Part shown: one piece after another, positions 31,985 to 43,320 of the stretch
How the letters are laid out: each line of letters opens with the position of its first letter
Position numbering within the stretch: the first letter of the stretch is position 1
Origin: Microstegium vimineum
Taxonomy: Eukaryota > Streptophyta > Magnoliopsida > Poales > Poaceae
DNA: 64,000 nt
NCBI GenBank assembly: GCA_022036555.1
Contig: CM039123.1
Coordinates: 12,153,217 to 12,217,216, forward strand
Direction of reading: 5' to 3'
The notes under the pieces: generated by a model
The model's database searches: none
What the model was told of the DNA's origin: nothing
The model's input: the letters and a program-made list of their open reading frames with translations, nothing else
Program-made: the position numbers and the translations under genes

Positions 31985-33331
31985 CTAGAAAAATTGTGCG
32001 GCCTTGCCGCGCATGGCCATTCTTACCTTTTTTTTCCTCTGTAGTTAAGTAGATGATTACGAGTAATGGTAATTGAATTATTTTTTATACAATATATTAG
32101 TGATATTTTTATGTTAATTAGAAATTGTTATTTATATATTAGAGAATAACATTGTATATGTCAATCGCGGATTTATTATTTTGTTATCTATATATTTTAA
32201 AGGATGAATTGTATTTTTTTTATTATTTTAGTATTTTTTACATTGAAATATATTTATGATATTTTTTGGCTATATTTGTTGTGGGTAAAGAATGGTAGTA
32301 ACTATTGTTAAGGTGAGAAATCAGAGTTAGAATAAAACTTAATTTATTTTAAAATGAGGAATATTAAAACTCAAAGCATTAAATTCAACAATTCATAAGC
32401 TAATGTTCTTGTTTGTATGTTTTTCTATAAGCTCCATTTATTTGTAGCCTTACAACAAGTTGTTTACATTAGGGTTTATTTGTGATAATAATAGTTTTGC
32501 TAAGTTTTAATAGGCTTATTGTTGTAATTGGCATATATTTTAGACAATCCATTATTTGAAAGTGTTTTTTAAGTAATATTTTACTCTTGTTATTGAAATG
32601 GAACTATCATATTTTTTTGCTATATTTTTTTGGAGAACAAAGGGGTAAATGTATTTATTAAAGACGGATGGGGATAAGTAGACGAAAGTTTAATGTATTT
32701 TTTAATGAGTATAATGCGACCTTGGATTATTAAATTTGGCAATACATAGACATGACATGGAGTGTTCCGAACAAGTCGACTTTCATTTTTTTTATTTCTA
32801 TTTGTATTTCATATTTACCGTTAAAAAATTTAGGTAAAAATGTACAAAAAATATTCTAATAAAACATATTCTATTATGGATCCATTGCATATATATTTAA
32901 TCATGAGAATTTTAAAACAAATTTATTATCTATTTTATGATTTTTTTTGTTGATTTACTACGCAATTTTAAAGTTCTCGAAAATATATTCATAAAAGAAA
33001 ATGATTAATAGATAAGAAAAATCAGTGTCATGTCAAATTTAGCCCACTAAGGCCCAGGAGTGGGAGGGAGGCATGCAGGCCCATAAAAGGCGGACTGCGG
33101 GTTGAGATTGGTAAAGATTGAGGGCTTTTATGAAAAATAACAAGAGAGCGGTGGACTACGGGTTGATTCCGTCAAAATTGGAGGACGTTTTTTCAAAATG
33201 ACCAACGCTTGCACAATCTGGGCCGTTCGCGTGCCCGATCGGACGGCCGGGAAAAGTGATCGACGTGGCCATGCTCTCCGGCCATATCTTTTCATGCAGT
33301 TTCGTTATGAAAAGATTTATCTATCCCCAGA
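31985..33331 (-). mobile_element. Helitron (non-autonomous), minus strand
   Basis: On the minus strand the 3' end reads GCGGC-AAG-GCCGC (a perfect 5-bp hairpin), then ACAATTTTT and CTAG, followed by T. The interval is absent from the paralogous segment near 29670, which supports an insertion. The 5' end is less certain. TCTGGGGATAG at about 33331 has A before TC, but the neighbouring TA microsatellite obscures the border. There is no Rep/helicase. Confidence 0.62.
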
Positions 33332-33338
33332 TTATCTA

Positions 33339-33339
<1 letters not shown>

Positions 33340-33404
<65 letters not shown>
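33340..33404. repeat. (TA)n microsatellite
   Basis: About 32 uninterrupted TA units lie next to the putative Helitron 5' end. Confidence 0.95.
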
Positions 33405-33406
<2 letters not shown>

Positions 33407-33991
33407 TGGTAATTTTTAAAGATAAGCTGGCAGAGAAAAGAAAATACTGCTAATTCAACCGGTGGTAAGCGCTTCTCTCCATTTCAATCAGCGACAGTAG
33501 CATAGTTTTCGTAAAAAAATTGTTTGGATATTGTTTGCAGAAAAATAATTTACAAATAAAGATACAGAAATCGAGGAAAAATAGGGAGGGAAACGCACCG
33601 CCGGCAGGTGGCGTGCGTTTTGCAGGCTATCATGTGGGCTGTGGCCCGGGGGCAGTGCAGGTGCTTGGCTGCGGGCCAGAGGGGGCGCCATGCGGGCGGG
33701 AGGGGCTGCTGGGCTGGGCTGGGCTGTATCCACAAAATGAATCCGATGTGCATCCAAGACGATGATGCTGATGAGTACTCCGTAGTTTCCTTTTCCTGTG
33801 TGTGTAATGTAACACACGGGGGGCCGGACGTGACTGACCAACATGGGAGACCCGGACCCGAACCCCGCACGTGTGCGGGACGACGGGAACTGCCGCTGCA
33901 TGCTTTGCCAGTTTTGCTTTATTTCTCATCAACTAATAATAAAGCTAATTAAACGACGGCAGACATGCTCGCCCTTGCCATGATTTACGTA

Positions 33992-34251
33992 CTCCCTCCA
34001 TCCTAAATTGTAAGTTATTCCAAGAATCTTGGAGAGTCAAAACATCTCAAGTTTGACCAAGAATTATAGACAAAACTATAAAGATTTATAACATCAAATG
34101 AGTATACTATGAAAATATAATTGATAACGAATCTAATGATACTTATTTGACATCATAAATATTATTTTATTGTTATATAAGTTTGGTCAAACTTGAGAAA
34201 CTTTGACTCTCTAAGATTTTTGGAATGACTTACAATTTGGAATGGAGGGAG
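33992..34251. mobile_element. Stowaway MITE
   Basis: It begins CTCCCTCCATCCTAAATTGT and ends ACAATTTGGAATGGAGGGAG, with TA on both sides. Long inverted arms contain GAGAGTCAAA. 260 bp. Confidence 0.92.
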
Positions 34252-35139
34252 TACATGTTAGTGGTTCGCATTGCATACGGTCGTAGCTTCGTTCGCAGTT
34301 GTGTACGCTGCGCAATACGCAACTGATGTGATGCACACATGAGTATTGCATATATAGGATTGTTTGGGAGCGCTCCGCAAAGCTGAGAGAATTATTTTCG
34401 GGTTTCCAAACATATTTTTCAGCGAGTAATCTATAAAGTGATTCTCTGAAATAAATTAATAGACTGAGAGCTAAAAAAAACTTTACCTAATTTTATAAAG
34501 TAACTCTCATGCTGATTTTAAGAGTTTAGACTAAACAATTAAAACAAATTATTTTTAACTACAACTAAAAAAATTACGGAACACAACTCTACTAAACAAA
34601 CCAAACTGCTAGGACACGAACCTAGCAACAGGGGCCGCGAGTCTGAGCACGTAACGTGTATGCCCATGTGAGAAGCATGCAAGGGCCAAATGGGCATTAT
34701 TATTACGGGCTGCCATAATCTAATCTATTATTATTATCATTAGCCAGGAGGTGGGATAGAGGGAGACATGTAACCATAAGCACTACTGGTGACCAATCAT
34801 GGCGGGGTTTAGGTAAAGCGTGCGTTGAAAAGGAGCTCCGGAGGCTGTATGTATGTATGTGGCTAGCTTTGTCCCCTTTTCAGAGATCGGATTGGAGATC
34901 CTCCAGAGTATTTTAGGAGGAGCGAGATGGGTGTGCATCAAACAAAGGAAATATATACATTGTCGGCGGGTTAATGCAAACCTTTGCAGAAGAAAAGTTG
35001 CGCGCACAGATTCATTGAATGTGTAAATATATCGCTGATTCAAGAAATGTGTAAATATATATATCCTAGATGATGATATATCCGTTCGTACATATATTAT
35101 ACGTACATGCCTTGGCAACAACCAAAAAAAGATACTTTT
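34252..35139. other. Intergenic, no gene recognised
   Basis: AT-rich sequence. The minus-strand 112-codon frame at 34783-35121 has no recognisable domain. Confidence 0.5.
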
Positions 35140-35340
35140 TTAATTCTAAAATATATCATTTTTAACTTCTTAGATAATCAAGTTATTTTTAATTCGACCC
35201 AAATTATATAAAGAATCTACTAAGATTTATAACATCAAATAGGTACTATACAAATATAATTAATAAAAAATCTAATAAAACTTATTTAGTATCATAAATA
35301 TTTATGATACTAAATAAGTTTTATTAGATTTTTCCTAATC
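35140..35340. repeat. Half Stowaway-like sequence ending in a perfect 68-bp palindrome
   Basis: The left part resembles one arm of the local Stowaway MITEs (TTATAACATCAAATAGGTAC, then a TATAATTAATAAAAAATCTA block). At 35299/35300 it turns back on itself: 35266-35299 and 35300-35333 are exact reverse complements, 34 bp per arm with no spacer. Confidence 0.93.
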
Positions 35341-35554
35341 ATAAATGTTATATAAGAGGAGCTAAACTATGGAAAAAGTGCTAAATTGATTGAAAATTGG
35401 ATTGAATTATGAATTTTAGACTTACTTTTCTCTTAGAATTAGATTTTAGACTTATATTTCTCTTAGAATCTACCGACAAGGCTGGTGAGCACCAGCCCTT
35501 CTCTCTGCCTGAAGTGTACTACTCCCTCTGTTTTAAAACACCCGAAGTGTACTA

Positions 35555-35699
35555 CTCTCTCCGATTTAAATTCTAATTCGCTTTAACTTTTTTGATATAT
35601 ATATTTTATTACGTATCTAGATATAACATATGTCTAGATACGTAGCAAAATTTATATACCAAAAAAATCAAAGCGATTTATAATTAGAAATGGAGAGAG
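35555..35699. mobile_element. Short Stowaway-like MITE
   Basis: It begins CTCTCTCCGATTTAAATTCT and its inverted other end reads CTCTCTCCATTTCTAATTAT. Long arms form almost the entire 145 bp, with TA on both sides. Confidence 0.85.
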
Positions 35700-35926
35700 T
35701 ACTTTTTAAAAAATAGTAACCTCTGCGAGTGCACACAACTAAGTCTTACAATTTTATCGGCTTATTTGCTTATAAAAATGAAAATAAAAATAAAAGATTG
35801 AGTGTACTAATGAATGAGTGGTTTATTAGTGTAACTTGCTTTCAGTGGACGATATAATGTGTAAAAAAATGCTTTAATTTGTTGCTCTATTATGTTTAGA
35901 AAAATCATCATATATAATAGTGTATA

Positions 35927-36278
35927 CTACTTCGTTCTTCGTTCTAGAAACAAAGTCGCTATGAGATGTGTACAGATCAAACTTTTTCAACTTTGACTAG
36001 CACCATATTCGTTTCATCGTTTTCGGTGGTTGATAAGCCGGCTGATGTGTTTTTGGCTGTTTTTCTGTGAGACAAAAACACTATTTTAGTGGCTGATAAA
36101 CCAAGTGAATAGGGCGTAGATTTATAGAAAATATATGCAACGTTTATATCTTTAAATAAAATTATTATTAAAGTATATCAACGACCTATCTAATGGTACT
36201 AATTATATATTATAAATAATTAGTTAAAGTTAAGAAAATTTAAATTCTTTTATAAGGTGAGAATAAGGTTGGAGGGAG
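35927..36278. mobile_element. Stowaway-like MITE interrupted by a second MITE
   Basis: The outer ends are CTACTTCGTTCTTCG and, inverted, CTCCCTCCAACCTTATTCTC, with TA flanks. The continuity of the element is broken by a 116-bp insertion at 36001-36116. Confidence 0.7.
36001..36116. mobile_element. Nested 116-bp MITE with TAG target duplication
   Basis: It is flanked by TAG at 35998-36000 and 36117-36119. The ends are CACCATATTCGTTTC and, inverted, CGCCCTATTCACTTGG. Internal inverted GGTGGTTGATAAGCCGGCTG / GTGGCTGATAAACC blocks are present. Confidence 0.8.
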
Positions 36279-36279
36279 T

Positions 36280-38660
36280 ATATAAGTTGGGCAGCCAATC
36301 AAATTTAACATAGGCACATCTGATTCTGTAGAATGTTGACACACCCAATGAGTGCGGTCAGCTCATTCTTGGCTATGAAATTTCCTGGGTAGGGGATGTG
36401 GAGTGACGCACGCAGCTACGTATGCCAACCTACTGTTAGGTTTTCCAGGTAGAGTAAGTTTACTCCCATCATAAGGCTGTTAGCAGTCTCGATGCTAAGG
36501 TGGAGGGAGAAAATGAGTAGAGAGAAGAAAGAAAGGTTGAATAGAGCAATAAAGCAATAAAGATAGGTTGTAAACATAGTCAAATTTAAATTATGCTTGA
36601 AGACCTTTTATGAATAAAGCAATTTATAACAAAAGAAGTGATATTTTGTATAATTTTTTTAATAAGACAAGTCATTAAATTTGAGGTAAAAAAAGTCAAA
36701 CAAACTATAATTTATATGCTAAAGGCCACAAACAAGGACCATTAATTTAATACGACCAGCTTGGACTTGAGTACCATTGAAGACACTGATCATACATATT
36801 ATAAATTTCCATAATGTCTATATGCAAAATAAACAAATACTTAGGCCTCTCGCTTATTCTTCTCCACCAACCTATCGAAAGAAGAAGACAGCTTCATTTT
36901 GCTTTTTGTTGAGAGAGAAAGGAGTGGGTTTAGTTGTTGGTGGGGCCTATGGATTTCTCTTCCCTTGGAAATACACACCCTGGACTTTGGCCAAAGGGGC
37001 ACAATTGTTAAGTATTTGCCAACTAAAGGCCCTTCCACATGTTCTATCGATATGTAGTTGGGATTACATTGTGTACGGTTAAACAAAAGTTTAGCTCATT
37101 TTGTATGGTTTAGATATTAGCTAGTTCATGAATTGCGTTGTGCAATGTTTATTTGATAGTTGCGTGCAGACTGTTTATTCAGTTCTCTCAGAGTCACATT
37201 GCAAGGCTATCAGTGTTTCTTTCCTATAGGTTAGCTTTTGTGCTGAGTTTTCACCCGAGAGCTGACAACAATATGAAAAATGCATGTTGCTTTTATTCAT
37301 CCTCCCATTAGAGGAATTATACCACACTTATTATAAGATTAATTCACCATATAAAAAGTCACACACACTTCTCAATCAGATACATTTAGTATTTAGTTAA
37401 AATGAAGCCTACAAGTAAAGGCCATCTGAAGGAGGCAAAGAAGGTCATCGCCAGGGGTTGGTTTGCAAGGTCAGCTGATTAACCCCTATAAAATGTTATT
37501 GTTAATCCTATAAAATTTACTATTCATCACTCGTAATGACTCCACTGATACAATAATAGAGATAACCCAAATTTAAATGAACTTGGTGGTGGGCTCCCAC
37601 CCTTGGTCACTGCAGACGTACTCTAGGTAGCTTGTGATATATGCCGTTATGATCGATGTGGTCTTTTCTCTCATCATTTTGTTGTAAAAATACATGTCAC
37701 TAATGATGTGAAACCTTCACCTGTCTCCTAAAAGCTCAGAATTCGATTTTAGAGCTCGAAGAGACCTCAATGCTCGTAGTCGTAGCCATACGAGCGGCCA
37801 ATTGTGATATGGAAATCTTTGGTTTCTCGATCCCAAAATTCTGTTTTTCATGCATGAATCTCATATATAACACATTTTTCTACTCAATAATTTCTAGCCA
37901 AAGATAGAAATTTCCACTTTATATGTTTATGTGATGGCTTTATGTATAATATCAAGACCCTAATCCTAATCATTATAGTATAATTCAAAGACGTGCTCTT
38001 GCTCGTACGGATTGTTTAGTGATGCAAACTTGAGATTTTTTTTTTTGGTTGTTGTTAGACACAATGCGCTGTAAAACAAAGAAGTCGCTCGTCTTCAGTT
38101 GGTGTCAAACTGAAAGAGTGGCATTAGTACGTAATGCCCAGTTGCCCACCTAATAAGGACTAGATCAGATAAACACTGGAGTAAAATTAAAAGAAATGGT
38201 AAGTCAATCCAAGCACACCCAACGGAGAGGATATATTTTTTTCCATGGATATATTTCTTTTTGCATGGATGCACGCATGCAATGCACATACACGCATCGC
38301 ATCCTCGTTCAAAGGCATGGCACGATGTGAACTCTCGGCTTCACCGAGCTTTGAAAAGCCCGGCCGGCCCCTCTCGGCTGCAATCTTCTACAGCAGCTAG
38401 TAGCCGAAAAGTACTAGTAGCTATAGCTTAGTAGCAACAAGTCCAACCAGACCTGCTGTGTTTCCTCTCATCTTCCACCAGAATCGTAGAGTACCTTGCA
38501 AAAATCACGGGTGTTTTCTAAGTTCTCAGTGCACACATGTGTCGAAAAAAACAACTGTAAAGTGTTACATATACTCCAACAACTTGCACGAGGGACTACG
38601 TTTAAATATATGCTGGTCAAGTACGTATAAATGTTTATTGGTCAGCAGTGCTAGTATATA
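36280..38660. other. Intergenic, no gene recognised
   Basis: AT-rich sequence with a 101-codon frame at 36777 that has no recognisable domain or codon bias. I see nothing else. Confidence 0.5.
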
Positions 38661-38750
38661 CTCGCTCCGTCCCTTTATATTTATCGTCTAGAAAGCGTGT
38701 CTGTAAGAGAAACATGGTTTTTTAGAGACAGATATTAAGGAAAGAGGGAG
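38661..38750. mobile_element. Very short Stowaway-like MITE
   Basis: It begins CTCGCTCCGTCCC and ends AGGAAAGAGGGAG, with TA flanks. 90 bp, probably internally deleted. Confidence 0.7.
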
Positions 38751-39091
38751 TATATACTACACTTTTGTATAGCATGCTGGTCATTACATACGTACGTGGG
38801 TCGGTCATCGTCCCAAGAGGTCAAAAGGAGAGGACACGTACTGTCCATCGACGAGCCATGCGTTCACATGAGAAAATGACAAAACATTAATCAGATGGTC
38901 ACATCATAGCATATCTGTAGAGGTAGAGGGCAGTCATCCACAATAGTGACATTTGGTTCAGCGCAAGCGGGTCAAGGGGCACTTCCGGGCTTCGGGCTAT
39001 CCAACCCTCCGTTTATTAGCCATTAAAATACTATTTTTTTCTTATAACAAAACAGTTAAAAACAATATCAGCCATCGAAACGATCAAACCA

Positions 39092-39199
39092 ATGGGGACG
39101 CAGTACTATGCCACTGCTCTCGCCAGGCAGGCGGCAGAGCTAGGGCTGGACATCCCTGGCGCTCCCAGAACACCTCAGGATGATGGATCTCCTTGCTAG
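39092..39199 (+). other. Small gene-like ORF, possibly a terminal exon
   Basis: A 35-codon frame (MGTQYYATALARQAAELGLD, then IPGAPRTPQDDG) has coding-like composition in AT-rich surroundings. It is preceded by an acceptor-like AATATCAG at 39064-39071. I do not recognise the protein. It may be a captured or residual last exon. Confidence 0.3.
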
Positions 39200-39968
39200 T
39201 CGGCTACTATATAGCAGTAGTTTTGTGCGCTTCATTAAATTTGCTCCACATCATATGTTCATGCTCTAATAACATAATATTTATTTGTATATATACTACA
39301 TTGTAATCATCTTTATTTAGTTGTGATCCACTTCAGCTGTTAAATTCTTTTCTTCTTTGCATTGTACCTCCAAATACATTTTGATATATAAGCTTGTTCA
39401 TTTCGCTAAAATTTAGCTTATATTGAATGTTTATGCTAGTTTGGTTTGTTGTGAAAAAAATATTGTTTGTTCGCTAAAAAGTAATGCGTTTAACATGGAA
39501 ATCAATTGCTCACCACTTCCTGCATATGTCTATGCGGTCTATAGATCTCGAGTTTTTTTTTTCTACACGAACAACTGCAAAAATTAGTAATTTAGATGTA
39601 TATATAAGAGTCAGAATATTTCTTTATAATGACATGGTCAGGTAATTACATTAGGATTTATGGGGCTTATGGCTCTAAATTATTTTGATAATCTATGTCA
39701 AATTTGAGTAATTTATATAATAATTTTAGTGGTCACATTAGGTTGTTTTTAGTAATGAAATATGTCGGTAATCTAGATGAAGACAAGGGTTACTTTAGGC
39801 TATATTAGTTTATTTTTATAATAGAAGAGCTGGATAATCTTTTTATAAGATAAAAAAAGAGTAAAATATATCATAGGTCCATTAACTTTTGATGATGTGT
39901 CATTTAGGTCCATCAATTTTTGAATTGTATTTTTGGGTCCATTAACTTTTGGTTGTGCGTTATTCAAG

Positions 39969-41820
39969 TGAAAGGTTCTAAAGATGGCTAGAGGGGGGGG
40001 GGGGGGTGAATAGCCTAATTTAAATTTCTACAAGCAAACTTAACAACAAGTTAGATACACAAGAGGCGAAGCTAAAAATGCGCTAGTCTAAGGGGGAAAG
40101 CGAAGCCACCTATCCACAAATGCTAACCTAATAGTTCTAGCTCACACAACTCCTACACAAGCTACTAAGACAAAGAGCTAATGACTAGCACAACCTAATA
40201 TCTCTACTAAGCAAAAGAATAAGAGAGAGCAAAGAGAGAGAAGGGTGATTGATATACCGCCGAGTAGTAGAGGGGATGAACCAATCAAGTGAATACCAAG
40301 ATGATCAATCAATCACAATGAGACAATGGTTGACACTTGATTTTCTCCCGAGGTTCACTAGTTTGCCAACTAGCTACGTCCCCGTTGTGGGAAGACACTC
40401 ACTTGGAGGTTCACGCGCTGATTGGCATCACACGCCAAATCCGTCACCAGGTGCCGCACAAACAACACAAGATGAGGCTATTGAAACGCCACGAGCAATC
40501 TACTAGAGTTACCTTTGCGATCTCCCGCAGGGAAGGTACAAGAACCCCTCACAATGACTTGTGATCGACGAAGCACAATCACCAAGCTTCTCGAATCACC
40601 ACTGCTGCACCAAAACGTCTAGGTGATGGCAATCACCAAGAGTAACAAGAATACCGCAGCGAGAAACAACTCCCAAGTGCCACTAGATGAACTCACTTCA
40701 TGCAATGCACTAGAATCACTCAAATCTCTCAAATGGATGATCGATCAACTAGGAGATGTGTGGGAGTGTGTGTCACAAGCTCACAATGTGTATGCAACAG
40801 CCAAGTGTGCAAGAGAGAGAGAGAGAGAGAGCTTGAACCGGCCAAACACCTTATATAGCCCCTCAAAAGGAACTAGCCGTTATGCCCTTTTCTCAGCCTG
40901 AAACGAGACCATCGGACAAGACTGTCGAGACCTCCGGACCAATGCACATGGTCCGGAGCTTTGGTCCGACGCTTCTCCGAGCACCACGTGTAAGTTACCG
41001 TTTGAAAAACAACCGTTGGCGCGCAAACTTGCCGACCTCCGGACAACCTGCAATGGTCCGGAGCCCCTGTGGTCCAACGCCTTGCCCTCTGATCCAACGG
41101 AGTACAGTAAGCTCCTAGGCTTCGGACTCTGGTCCAAAGCTCACCTCCGGACTAAAACGCATGGTCCGACGCCTCTGCCTACTCTGCTGACTGCCGAGTC
41201 AACACCACCGGACCAGAGAAGATTGGTCTAGAGGTTCTGCTCAGCACTGGTCCGAAGGCTTCTAGTGAAGCGGCCAAGTGCAAGGGTCAGCCACCGGACC
41301 ACTTCAATGGTCCGGAGCTGTTCCTGCAACTGGTCCAGAGCCTCAAACTTAGTGAGAATTCACTTCTCTTTTCTTCCCTTGATCTCATGTGCCACCACCA
41401 AGTGTTTCACTACTTGTGCTCGTGTGTTGGCATATTTTATCAAGTTTTACAAGGGTTGCTCATTAGGTCTAAATGCAATGCATGTTATGATCCACCTAAT
41501 GGCACTTGACACTTGTAATCACATACCATATTCCCCTCTTTATAATATGGTTTCCTATCCTAAATGTGATCACACCCACTAGGTGTCTTGATCACCAAAA
41601 TAGAAGAGCCCTAACTTATACCTTTGCCTTGTATAGTCTTTTTAGGGTCTCTCCACCTTTCACCTTCCTCTCCAAGTGTGAGCTTTAGGATTCCACCATC
41701 CTAGCTTCCTTGCTTGCTCCACTTGTCATCATCTTCAATAGGTGTACTTAACTTACTCAACACTTAGAGATAGGTTAGTACATAGGTTTCATCAATTGCC
41801 AAAACATTAGAGATCTCTCA
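39969..41820 (-). mobile_element. Solo LTR related to the 44.6-54.9 kb element family
   Basis: The plus-strand start TGAAAGGTTCTAAAGATGGC is followed by CTAGAGGG, a long G-run and GTGAATAG. This parallels the LTR starts at 44557 and 52963 (TGAAAGGACCTTGG, then GCCTAGAGGGG and GTGAATAGG). The other end is GAGATCTCTCA. The flanks are TCAAG and TCAAT (4 of 5), and the host repeat resumes in register after removal. No internal region or second LTR is present, so it is a solo LTR of about 1852 bp. A (GA)n run lies at about 40811-40832. Confidence 0.75.
40932..41335. repeat. Series of CCGGACC/GGTCCGG hairpins in the solo LTR
   Basis: At 40932-40958 the arms CTCCGGACCA and TGGTCCGGAG are perfect 10-bp inverted repeats around a 7-nt loop. 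Related, more decayed units lie near 41036-41063, 41145-41170, 41208-41230 and 41290-41320. Confidence 0.8.
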
Positions 41821-42505
41821 TCAATTCCATCAACTTTCAAACTATATTTTTGGGCCCGTTAACTTCTAGTAGTGTACCATCCAGGTTTATCAACTTTCAC
41901 ATTGTATTTTTGGGTCCATTAACTTTTCAACTGGTTTATCATAGGTCCATACCCTTCGATTAGTGAATAAATTTGACACAACACCTAAATAATCGGCTCC
42001 CATGGATTAGGAATGTGTATAATGCAATATCTTTTATTATGTCCACAAAAAAAACCCAAAAGAGGAACACAAAAATATTAAAAAGGAAAAATGCATTAAA
42101 TAAAGAAAAATAATAATCAAATACAAATGATGGAAGAGAAAATAAAATATAATATGGAACTATGCATATGAAAGAGCGTAATAAAAGATATATTATAGTT
42201 TAAACATTCCTGCTCTATGGTAGTTGCTTATTTGGTATGTCATGACAGATCTATTCGCTAATCGAAAGGATATTGATGTACGGTGAACCAGATAAAAGTT
42301 AATGGACCTAAAAATATAATTTAAAAGTTGATGGACCTAGATGACACAACAGCAAAAGTTAATGGACCCAAAATTATAGTTTAAAAGTTAATAGACCTAG
42401 ATGACACATCACCAAAAATTAATGGACCCAAAAATACAATTTAAATGTTGATGAACCTAGATGACACACCATAAAAAAATAATGAATCTACGATGCATTT
42501 AACTC

Positions 42506-43047
42506 AATAGAAAATTATCCAGAAATGATTATTAGAGTCCAAACGAATTGATGGAAGGATGCACTACTACATAACCACCCAGCACTACTGGTTAGGAAAA
42601 CCCTAATCACTGTCACTTTTTGAAACTCGCAAAGGGCAATCAATAGTGGTTGTATTTGGCTGCCTGGTTATTCGCAGCATTTCTCATTTCAAAAAAAAGA
42701 GGAAAGCAAACCCACGGCTCACCATACTTTCTTACCCGCTGTGGCTATGCTAGGCACAGATCATAGCCCACCATAGACCCTCGCGTAGCCAGTCCGAGCC
42801 CAATGTGTGCTACTGTGTGACAGCAGGGTGGCAGACCGAAGAACAAACCAAACTGATCAAAACCAAAAACAAATTTTTTAGTCACAAATTCGATCTTGGC
42901 TTTTAACTAAACGAATTTTAATCGGTTAATGCAAGACCAAAATAACTGAGCTATATTAAAGAAGCCTATGAACACGTTATAGTCCAAGCTCATATATGAA
43001 AAACCCTACATATATAAGCAACACACTTGCAAAAGGCCATACATCCT
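42506..43047. other. Intergenic, no gene recognised
   Basis: It contains one CACTACTACATAACC that resembles a CACTA end, but no partner end was found. Confidence 0.5.
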
Positions 43048-43320
43048 AGTGTTTAAAAGGGACTCAGTAGCACATGAGGCCCTGGGTTTGACTCCCCATA
43101 GGAGTGAATATTTTAGGATTTAACAACTTTGTGCTATACGACATTCTTGTCGAAAGCGAGATGTCTGTGGTAACTTTATCAATCTCGTCTCAAGAGAATT
43201 TGTCGACACAGTCTCCAAAGGTACTCATAGGGATAGGATTTGTGTGTGCGCGTTTAAAGGGTTGAGTGTGCGAGTGTTATGAACATTTACGTTGTACTAT
43301 GTAATCTAAAAAAAATATAA
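43048..43320 (+). mobile_element. tRNA-derived SINE
   Basis: The head has an internal promoter-like pair (a degenerate A box near 43056-43070 and GGGTTTGACTCCCC as B box). The body has GACATTCTTGTCGAAAGCGAG, then GTCTCCAAAGGTACTCATAG. The tail is GTTGTACTATGTAATCTAAAAAAAA. The body and tail match the copy at about 55595-55910. Confidence 0.72.

Larger units (their letters stand above)
31080..33670. repeat. Diverged segmental duplication, copy 2
   Basis: This is the partner of 27160-30000. Relative to copy 1 it has private insertions: a short Stowaway (31277-31430), a plastid fragment (31601-31795) and a minus-strand Helitron (31985 to about 33331) next to a TA microsatellite. Confidence 0.72.
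39859..42505. mobile_element. Inverted-repeat (foldback) element with tandem-repeat arms, interrupted by a solo LTR
   Basis: The left terminus GAGTAAAATATATCATAGGT matches the inverted right terminus GAGTTAAATGCATCGTAGAT. Both arms are built from repeats of GGTCCATTAACTTTTG, GATG(A)TGTCATTTAGGTCC and ATCAA(T/C)TTTTGAATTG. The arms are 39859-39968 plus 41821 to about 41945 on the left and about 42285-42505 on the right, around an AT-rich core. An LTR (39969-41820) interrupts the left arm. No clear target duplication was found. Confidence 0.75.

Noticed and set aside
33198..33419. 73-codon frame ending in repeated Tyr-Ile
   Set aside because: It is produced by reading through the TA microsatellite.
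34365..34620. Possible MITE with GATTGTTTGG / AACAAACC ends
   Set aside because: The inverted match is short and no target duplication is convincing.
37391..37471. Short ATG frame of 26 codons (MKPTSKGHLKEAKKVIARGW)
   Set aside because: Too short, with no supporting exon or promoter context. Family unknown.
42565..42620. CACTACTACATAACC as the end of a CACTA element
   Set aside because: No matching inverted end or 3-bp target duplication was found, so a chance match is likely.
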